DNA of 19,044 bases from Spirochaetales bacterium (GTDB taxonomy: Bacteria; Desulfobacterota_D; UBA1144): assembly GCA_002730475.1 (NCBI GenBank), contig PCAG01000026.1, positions 1 to 19,044 of the forward strand, given 5' to 3'. The number at the start of each line of letters is the position of its first letter. Within the stretch, counting starts at the first letter, position 1. Shown here piece after piece: positions 13,460-19,044 of this stretch. Under the pieces are notes generated by a model, which was not told where the DNA came from, ran no database searches, and saw only the letters and a program-made list of their open reading frames with translations. The position numbers and the translations under genes are program-made.

Positions 13460-15858
13460 GAAAGACCAATTGGTTTCCCTGATTCAGTCACATCAACTTT
13501 CACAGGCATGTCTGGAACGATTAAGTCTTCCAATACCGGCTTATCAGATACGATGGCATGTGGTATAACCTCATCCATATGGTCAACCGCTATGACTTTC
13601 ACATCTTTTAATACTTCTTTCGGTATATCAGGCAAATCTTTTTTGTTCTCTTCCGGAATGATAACAACCTTAACTCCACCACGATGTGCAGCAAGAATTT
13701 TTTCTTTAAGTCCACCTATTGGAAGAACTCTGCCCCTCAAGGTTATTTCTCCGGTCATAGCCAAATCTCTTCTAACTTTTTTTTGTATCAAAGCAGAAAG
13801 AATTGCCGTAGCCATCGCAATTCCGGCAGAGGGACCATCTTTTGGTTGAGCACCCTCAGGAACGTGCACGTGTATATCGACTTTTTGATAAAAACTTCTC
13901 TCGAGACCAATCCTTTTTGCTCTTGACCTTACATAACTCATAGCTGCTCTAGTAGATTCCTGCATTACTTCACCGAGCTTACCAGTGACCGTAAAAGTTC
14001 CCTTGCCAGGAACAATTGAAACCTCAACATTGAGCAATTCTCCGCCAACTTCGGTCCAAGCTAAACCAGTTGACATTCCAATTTGATTCTTATCTTCAAT
14101 CTCACCATGTTTAAATTTGGGAACCCCAAGGAACTTCTGTATGAGTTTGGGATTAATATTTAATGAAAAATCTTTTCCATTTTTTAGAACTTCTTTTGCT
14201 GTTTTTCTACATAGTGTACCTATTTCTCTTTCCAACGTCCTAACTCCTGCTTCACGCGTATATCTCTGAATTAGGAAATTCAATGCTTTATCAGAAAATT
14301 TCGCATTAGTCTTAGTCAATCCATTATTCTCGAGCTGTTTTGGAACTAAGTATTTTCTGGCAATCTTACCCTTTTCGAGTTCTGTATAACCTGAAAGTTT
14401 GATTATTTCCATCCTGTCTTGCAAGGCCCAAGGTATGGTATGCAACACATTAGCAGTTGTTATAAAGAGGACTTGAGATAAGTCATAATCAATCTCCAAA
14501 TAATGATCATTAAAAGCTACATTTTGTTCCGGGTCTAAGGCCTCCAGGAGAGCTGAAGATGGATCTCCTCTAAAATCAGTCCCTATTTTATCAACCTCAT
14601 CTAGCAAAAATACAGGATTTTTGGAACCAGCCTTTTTCATCCCTTGAATAATCTTTCCAGGCAATGCACCTATATAGGTTCTTCTATGGCCTCTAATCTC
14701 AGCTTCATCGCGTACACCGCCAAGAGACGTTCTCACAAACTTTCTTCCCATCGCACGGGCTACAGATTTAGCAAGAGAAGTCTTCCCAACTCCTGGTGGC
14801 CCAACTAGACATAATATAGGTCCTTTTTGTTTTGATGTTAGTGCTCTCACAGCCAGGAATTCGGTAATTCTCTCTTTAGGTTTTTCAAGACCAAAGTGAT
14901 CTTCATCTAAAACATCTTGAGCCTTATCAATCGAAACTTCATCATCGGTTATATCTGAGTTCCATGGAAGAGTAACCAGCCAATCGATATAATTTCTTAC
15001 AACAGTGGCTTCCGCTGACATTGACGACATGCTTTTGAGCTTCTTTATTTCTTTCTCAATTCGTTTCTGTATGTCCTCCGGCATGTCTTTCTTTTTTAGC
15101 TGGTCTTCGAATTCGGCAATTTCGCTTTTCAAATCATCTTTGTCTCCGAGCTCGTTTTGAATTGCTTTCATCTGTTCTGTTAAATAATACTCTTTTTGGG
15201 CTTTTTCCATTTGTTTTTTCACCCTATTTCTTATTTTCTTTTCAACTTGAAGAATTTCTAATTCTGATTCAATCTTTTTATATAGTATCTCAAGCCTCTC
15301 TGCACAGTCGAGACATTCTAAAATCTCCTGTTTATCAGCAAGTTTAAAATTTAAGTGTGAAGCGATAGTATCCGAAAGTTTGCCAGACTCTTCTATAGAT
15401 GAAACAGTAACAAGAGTCTCCGTAGGAACTTTTTTATTAAGTTTCGCATATTCTTCAAAGGCTTCTATTACAGTTCGCATCATTGCATTTGTTTCAGCGT
15501 TTACATTATTGGTTTCCGGCAAATCTTCGACTTCGACACTAAAAAACTTATTCTCATCGTGGAATCTGTTAAGAGTAGCTCTGTTCTGACCCTCGACAAG
15601 AACTTTGACCGTTCCATCGGGCAGTCTCAGCATTTGAACAATGTTGCCTATGGTTCCAATGGAATGAATATCGTCCGGACCTGGATCGTTAGTCTTTGCA
15701 TCTTTTTGAGCTGATAGAAGAATTTTCTTATCATTATCCATCGCCTCTTCTAAAGCTCGTATTGACTTTTCCCTACCTACAAACAATGGCGCAACCATGT
15801 GAGGGAAGATAACTACATCTCTTAAAGGTAAAAGGGGTATGCTATAAGGTTCTTTCAT
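13456..15858 (-). CDS. lon: ATP-dependent protease Lon (La)
   Basis: Homo-oligomeric AAA+ serine protease that degrades misfolded and regulatory proteins in the cytosol. I choose the ATG at 15858 (800 residues) because GGAGG lies 8 bases before it; a TTG at 15873 would place that site inside the gene. Order: N-terminal substrate domain (1 to about 195, starting [20 protein letters not shown]), coiled-coil region (about 195-290), AAA+ module with Walker A GPPGVGKT at 353-360 and Walker [11 protein letters not shown] at 416-425, and a LonA protease domain with the dyad Ser677 (KDGPSAG) and Lys720 (GGLKEK). The sequence is complete and ordinary. It has its own candidate promoter. No HU gene follows, unlike in many proteobacteria. 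Confidence 0.98.
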   Translation of the reverse strand: MKEPYSIPLLPLRDVVIFPHMVAPLFVGREKSIRALEEAMDNDKKILLSAQKDAKTNDPGPDDIHSIGTIGNIVQMLRLPDGTVKVLVEGQNRATLNRFHDENKFFSVEVEDLPETNNVNAETNAMMRTVIEAFEEYAKLNKKVPTETLVTVSSIEESGKLSDTIASHLNFKLADKQEILECLDCAERLEILYKKIESELEILQVEKKIRNRVKKQMEKAQKEYYLTEQMKAIQNELGDKDDLKSEIAEFEDQLKKKDMPEDIQKRIEKEIKKLKSMSSMSAEATVVRNYIDWLVTLPWNSDITDDEVSIDKAQDVLDEDHFGLEKPKERITEFLAVRALTSKQKGPILCLVGPPGVGKTSLAKSVARAMGRKFVRTSLGGVRDEAEIRGHRRTYIGALPGKIIQGMKKAGSKNPVFLLDEVDKIGTDFRGDPSSALLEALDPEQNVAFNDHYLEIDYDLSQVLFITTANVLHTIPWALQDRMEIIKLSGYTELEKGKIARKYLVPKQLENNGLTKTNAKFSDKALNFLIQRYTREAGVRTLEREIGTLCRKTAKEVLKNGKDFSLNINPKLIQKFLGVPKFKHGEIEDKNQIGMSTGLAWTEVGGELLNVEVSIVPGKGTFTVTGKLGEVMQESTRAAMSYVRSRAKRIGLERSFYQKVDIHVHVPEGAQPKDGPSAGIAMATAILSALIQKKVRRDLAMTGEITLRGRVLPIGGLKEKILAAHRGGVKVVIIPEENKKDLPDIPKEVLKDVKVIAVDHMDEVIPHAIVSDKPVLEDLIVPDMPVKVDVTESGKPIGLS

Positions 15859-15866
15859 CCTACAAT

Positions 15867-15871
15867 CCTCC
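15867..15871 (-). promoter_or_regulatory. Strong ribosome binding site of lon
   Basis: GGAGG on the minus strand, 8 bases before the ATG at 15858. It decides the lon start and is one of only two clear Shine-Dalgarno motifs in the window, the other being AAGGAG before ccr (8698-8703). Confidence 0.8.
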
Positions 15872-15879
15872 AATGAGCG

Positions 15880-15909
15880 TATATATTATGAAGTTAACCA
15901 TTAAATCAA
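15880..15909 (-). promoter_or_regulatory. Candidate lon promoter
   Basis: On the minus strand TTGATT (15904-15909) is followed after 18 bases by TATATA (15880-15885). A heat-shock sigma-32 promoter is possible for lon in principle, but the CCCCAT-type -10 is not present. The match is modest. Confidence 0.35.
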
Positions 15910-15939
15910 GTTATGCAAGTAAAATTAACAAGAATCATC

Positions 15940-15978
15940 AAAAATACAGGAAAACAAGCAATTTTTTGCTGTTTTTCC
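15940..15978 (-). terminator. Candidate intrinsic terminator after clpX
   Basis: Directly at the clpX stop codon the minus strand can form a hairpin: GGAAAA pairs with TTTTCC, then CA with TG and GCAA with TTGC, closed by an AAAA loop and with one bulge on each arm (15949-15978). It is followed by TGTATTTTTG. The stem is bulged and AU-rich, so termination may be partial. Confidence 0.4.
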
Positions 15979-17258
15979 TAGTTCGAGGCTGATTTTACCT
16001 CATCATCATAAGTTAAAAGTGGCATTTTCCCTTTGATAATCACGTCTTCTGTAACAAGACATTTTTTGAGTCCATCTAGAGAGGGGATTTGATATATCAA
16101 TTCTAAAATAGCATTTTCAACAATTGATCTTAATCCTCTTGCGCCAGTATCCCTCTTTATCGCCTCTTTAGCTATTGCTCTTAGAGAATTTTCCGTGAAT
16201 TCAAGAGAAACTTGATCATTGATTTTAACTAATTTCTGATACTGTTTAACAAGAGCATTTTTAGGTTCAGTTAGAATCCTTATTAAAGATTCTTCGTTTA
16301 ATTTATCTAAAGCCGTTACGACCGGAACTCTACCGATAAACTCAGGTATAAAACCAAACTTAACAAGGTCCTCAGGGCGTACGGCATGCAGACATTCGTC
16401 TATATTAAAATCTTTTACAGACTTATTTTCGGTTTTGCCAAAACCGATTGTATTCTTTCCTATTCTTGAAGCGACGATTTTTTCTAGGCCACTAAACGAA
16501 CCCCCCAAGATGAATAATATTTTAGTAGTATCAAGTGGGATAAATTCTTGTTGGGGATGCTTTCTCCCTTGCTTCGGTGGCACATTCACAACCGAGCCCT
16601 CTATAATTTTTAATAATGCTTGTTGAACCCCTTCTCCAGATACGTCTCTTGTTATAGAGGCGTTATCTCCGCTTTTCCTTGCGATTTTGTCAATTTCGTC
16701 AATATAGATTATTCCTCTCTCCGCATCTTTTGCTTCAAACTCCGCAGATTGAAGTAGGCTAAATAACATATTCTCTACATCTTCACCGACATAACCGGCC
16801 TCAGTATAGCACGTAGCATCAACTATGGTAAAAGGAACATTGAGAAACTTTGCTAGGGTTTGAGCTAGTAACGTTTTCCCCGAACCTGTGGGTCCGACAA
16901 ACATGACATTGCTTTTCTGAATTTCTACTTCTTCAGAAGCCTTTTTGTTTCTTTTAGGTTTTACATCATAACTAATTCTTTTGTAGTGATTATAGACGGC
17001 AACCGACAAATATTTTTTGGCTTGATCTTGACCTATTACATAGGAATCTAGATGTGCTTTGATTTCTTGAGGCGTTGGAAGGCTTGTCTCTTCTGCGGGA
17101 GAAACTTCGTGTATTGCTTCATCTTCAATAATCTCAGTGCATAACGCAACACATTCGTTACAGATATAGACAGTAGGTCCGGCTATAAGCTTCTTGACTT
17201 CTTTTTGAGACTTATCACAGAAAGAGCATTTAAGACTATCCTTACTTGAAGCCATCAT
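15978..17258 (-). CDS. clpX: ClpX, ATPase and unfoldase subunit of ClpXP
   Basis: Hexameric AAA+ unfoldase that delivers substrates to ClpP. Of 426 residues, the N terminus forms the C4 zinc-binding dimer domain with Cys11, Cys14, Cys33 and Cys36. Walker A GPTGSGKT is at 122-129, pore loop GYVG at 155-158, Walker B IIYIDEID at 183-190, the RKH pore loop at 232-234, and the ClpP-docking IGF loop at 271-273. The presence of IGF means this ClpX should still dock a ClpP ring. Its ATG overlaps the clpP stop (ATGA), implying translational coupling; a second ATG follows immediately. Everything expected of a working ClpX is present, which matters given the unusual ClpP next door. Confidence 0.98.
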   Translation of the reverse strand: MMASSKDSLKCSFCDKSQKEVKKLIAGPTVYICNECVALCTEIIEDEAIHEVSPAEETSLPTPQEIKAHLDSYVIGQDQAKKYLSVAVYNHYKRISYDVKPKRNKKASEEVEIQKSNVMFVGPTGSGKTLLAQTLAKFLNVPFTIVDATCYTEAGYVGEDVENMLFSLLQSAEFEAKDAERGIIYIDEIDKIARKSGDNASITRDVSGEGVQQALLKIIEGSVVNVPPKQGRKHPQQEFIPLDTTKILFILGGSFSGLEKIVASRIGKNTIGFGKTENKSVKDFNIDECLHAVRPEDLVKFGFIPEFIGRVPVVTALDKLNEESLIRILTEPKNALVKQYQKLVKINDQVSLEFTENSLRAIAKEAIKRDTGARGLRSIVENAILELIYQIPSLDGLKKCLVTEDVIIKGKMPLLTYDDEVKSASN

Positions 17259-17851
17259 CCTACCTTTGCCTTTTTGGTAATAATAGTATCAATAATTCCA
17301 TATTGTAAAGCCTCTTCGGCTGTTTGATAAAAGTTTCTCGTAATATCAGAATTAATTTGATTCAAATCTTTTTTTACGTGTTTTGAAAGAATCGTAGCCA
17401 ATATGCCTTGTTTTCTTTTCGTCTCTTCCATTTCTTTTTCTAAATCGTGGAATTGACCTCCAAGCTCAGTACCTACAGAGTGAAGCATAATAGTAGAATG
17501 AGGTAGCGAATTTCTTTTTCCAGGATTGCCACTTGCCAGAAGCACCGCGCTCATACTACCCGCCAAGCCAAAACATAACGTTGCCACATCAGGTCCAACA
17601 TACTGCATGGCATCATAAATGGCTAACCCCGCCGTTACGCTACCACCTGGCGAATTGATATATAAATGGATATCTTTTTTGGAGTCAACTGACTCAAGAA
17701 ATAACAACTGTCCAACAATTACGTTGGCTACATTATCATCAATGGGCCCTCCAAGAAAAATTATTCTTTCGTTGAGCAATCTTGAATAGATATCGTAAGC
17801 TCTCTCGCCATTAGAGCCTTGTTCTATAACGTAAGGTATAAAATAAGACAT
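17255..17851 (-). CDS. clpP: ClpP protease subunit with Asp-to-Asn catalytic change
   Basis: Barrel-forming serine protease partner of ClpX, 198 residues. The N-terminal half is ordinary ([20 protein letters not shown] at 7-26, [14 protein letters not shown] at 67-80). The nucleophile Ser99 sits in GLAGSMSA where most ClpPs have QAASMGA. The catalytic His124 is in IMLHSVG instead of the usual MIHQPLGG. The third triad residue, Asp in ERDxFxSAxEA, aligns with Asn173 in [12 protein letters not shown] (codon AAC at 17333-17335). The handle region (about 130-160) is also divergent. A listerial ClpP1 with Asn in this place is known, so activity may be kept or may need a partner. No Shine-Dalgarno motif; a promoter ends six bases before the ATG. 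tig ends 48 bases upstream. Confidence 0.95.
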   Translation of the reverse strand: MSYFIPYVIEQGSNGERAYDIYSRLLNERIIFLGGPIDDNVANVIVGQLLFLESVDSKKDIHLYINSPGGSVTAGLAIYDAMQYVGPDVATLCFGLAGSMSAVLLASGNPGKRNSLPHSTIMLHSVGTELGGQFHDLEKEMEETKRKQGILATILSKHVKKDLNQINSDITRNFYQTAEEALQYGIIDTIITKKAKVG

Positions 17852-17857
17852 ATGCTG

Positions 17858-17886
17858 ATTCTAATTTAATCAATATTTATAGTCAA
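17858..17886 (-). promoter_or_regulatory. Sigma-70 promoter of clpP, probably leaderless
   Basis: In the tig-clpP gap the minus strand has TTGACT (17881-17886), a 17-base spacer and TAGAAT (17858-17863); both hexamers match consensus at five of six. The -10 ends six bases before the clpP ATG, so the transcript should start at the A of ATG. This lets clpPX be made independently of tig. Confidence 0.65.
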
Positions 17887-17899
17887 TTAAGAAGAATGC

Positions 17900-19044
17900 T
17901 TAACTTATTGAAGACTTCTTAGATTTAACTTCTTTAATCGTTGCTTTTGAAATTAACAATTGAATCACTTTTTCGTCAGTAAGTTTGGCTCTCACATCGT
18001 CAAGTAAGTTGTTTTCTTCGTAATATTTTTTGATTTTATTAATCGAAGCCTTCTGAGCTTTAGCCATTGAATTTAAAACAGCTTCGATTTCTTCATCAGC
18101 AACAGAAATATTTTCCAATTTAGCGATTTCTGCAAAAATGAGTGCCAATTTAACATTTCGATTTGCAGATTCGCTAATAACTGATTTTGTTTTGTTATCA
18201 ACTTCATCAATTTTTATACCTTGCTGGCTCATTCTGTTCATATACTCATTGGACAATCTTGTCTCTTCAGCCTCAATAAAAGAATTAGGAAAATCAAAAT
18301 CATTGTCTGACATTAATTTGTCGCCGATATTTTTTCTAAGAGTACCTTCCGATTTTGTTTCATATGATTTGCTAAGATCATTTGAGATTCTTTCTTTGAG
18401 TTCGCTCTTAGAATTAAGACCAATTTTCTTTAAGAATTCATTATCGAGCTTAGGGGTAACTTTTTTAAATATCTTGTTTACAAGAACTTTGCATTGCATC
18501 TTAACCCCCGCCGCTTCTTTGATAGGAAAATCTTTAGGATAATCAACATCAAATATCTTCTCTTCTCCAATTTTCATCCCATTGATTTCAGTATCAATTG
18601 CTGGAATTAATGATTCGTTTCCCACTTCTACCATGGCGTTTTCTCTTGTCAAATCTTTAACAAGGGTTCCATCAAGTTCGCCCGAAAAATTAATACTTAC
18701 AATATCTTTTTTCTTTACTTTCTTCCTGTTTGTAATTTCTTCATTGGAAGCAAAATTGGTCAGAATACTATTAATCGCATCGTCAACATCCTTCTTCTTC
18801 ACAGAAAATATTTCTTTGTTCACCACCAGTGAATCATATTTTGCGAGTTTAATCTCCGGTATAAATTCAAAATTCAAAGAGAATTTGAAATCGGCATTCT
18901 TGTTAACATCTCCATGTTCTAAATCTTTTGTTTTAACTATATTGATTTTCTGTTCCACCGCTAGCTTTCTAAGATGAACGTTTATCAGTCTCGTCTTAAG
19001 TTCCTCATTGATTTGTTCCGAATAAATTGACTCAACAACATTGA
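17900..19044 (-). CDS. tig: Trigger factor, 5' end beyond window
   Basis: Ribosome-associated chaperone with peptidyl-prolyl isomerase activity. The reading frame stays open to the last base of the window, giving about 380 residues; a GTG at 18958 is not the true start because the upstream codons continue the family pattern (NVVESIYSEQINEELK resembles the end of the ribosome-binding domain). The GFRxxK ribosome-docking loop therefore lies outside. The FKBP-like domain begins near KKDIVSINFSGELDG and runs to about PKLDNEFLKKIG, where the helical C-terminal chaperone domain starts (SNEYMNRMSQQGIKID is a typical piece). The lysine- and serine-rich tail ends the protein. It is upstream of clpP, as in most proteobacteria. 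Confidence 0.93.
   Translation of the reverse strand, partial: NVVESIYSEQINEELKTRLINVHLRKLAVEQKINIVKTKDLEHGDVNKNADFKFSLNFEFIPEIKLAKYDSLVVNKEIFSVKKKDVDDAINSILTNFASNEEITNRKKVKKKDIVSINFSGELDGTLVKDLTRENAMVEVGNESLIPAIDTEINGMKIGEEKIFDVDYPKDFPIKEAAGVKMQCKVLVNKIFKKVTPKLDNEFLKKIGLNSKSELKERISNDLSKSYETKSEGTLRKNIGDKLMSDNDFDFPNSFIEAEETRLSNEYMNRMSQQGIKIDEVDNKTKSVISESANRNVKLALIFAEIAKLENISVADEEIEAVLNSMAKAQKASINKIKKYYEENNLLDDVRAKLTDEKVIQLLISKATIKEVKSKKSSIS

Noticed and set aside
13508..13849. Frames opposite the 3' part of lon (also 13684-13926 and 15380-15589)
   Set aside because: Antisense to conserved Lon protease and N-terminal coding sequence; no independent signals.
15859..15873. TTG start giving a longer Lon
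   Set aside because: The GGAGG site falls within the added codons; the ATG at 15858 matches the normal Lon N terminus.
18956..18958. GTG as the trigger factor start
   Set aside because: The frame stays open upstream to the window edge and the upstream residues fit trigger factor, so the gene is cut by the window end rather than starting here.
18582..18977. A 131-codon frame opposite tig
   Set aside because: Fully antisense to trigger factor, serine/phenylalanine-rich as expected from complementing lysine/glutamate codons, with no motif.

Overview
The window looks like chromosomal DNA from an AT-rich, compact bacterial genome. Genes are packed tightly: two convergent pairs are separated by only 2 and 9 bases, there are several stop/start overlaps, and no stretch over 300 bases lacks a gene. 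The order tig-clpP-clpX-lon followed by a tRNA-Val/tRNA-Asp pair is a proteobacterial arrangement. The single-domain HprK, crotonyl-CoA carboxylase/reductase and four tRNA genes without encoded CCA fit an alphaproteobacterium or a relative better than a gammaproteobacterium. This placement is inference. Some genes point elsewhere: TrmH and the DUF4301 protein resemble Bacteroidota versions, and the TrpRS resembles a Gram-positive-type branch. No IS element, phage gene, CRISPR array or toxin-antitoxin pair was found.

Layout. 1-3373 (+): enolase (eno) with its own promoter, then leuC-leuD. 3356-3565 (-): a small two-helix membrane protein (DUF2905) that overlaps leuD tail to tail. 3602-7455 (+): a tight cluster of rpoN, ptsN, short hprK, an EIIA-Man-type PTS protein, an unrecognised 107-residue protein and a HAD phosphatase. 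The cluster couples sigma-54 to a regulatory phosphotransfer chain, but neither HPr nor Enzyme I is present here. 7465-9721 (-): ccr downstream of trpS, probably one transcript. 9773-10435 (+): a TrmH-like tRNA/rRNA 2'-O-methyltransferase. 10438-11574 (-): a sarcosine oxidase-like flavoprotein.

11608-13418 (-): two tRNA pairs (Val-Asp and Ser-Arg) flank a DUF4301 gene that sits 7 bases after tRNA-Asp. Each pair has a convincing promoter element. 13456-19044 (-): the proteostasis block tig (5' part outside the window), clpP, clpX and lon. It covers nascent-chain folding and two ATP-dependent proteases.

The most notable observations are: (1) a ClpP whose catalytic Asp is replaced by Asn; (2) -10 boxes exactly six bases before the start codons of clpP, the sarcosine oxidase-like gene and the DUF2905 gene, suggesting leaderless mRNAs; (3) a PTS regulatory cluster with an unknown protein where HPr is often encoded; (4) a DUF4301 protein with nucleotidyltransferase-like motifs inside a tRNA cluster. 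I did not find a wholly new defence-type or mobile system. Most of the window is core metabolism and protein quality control.
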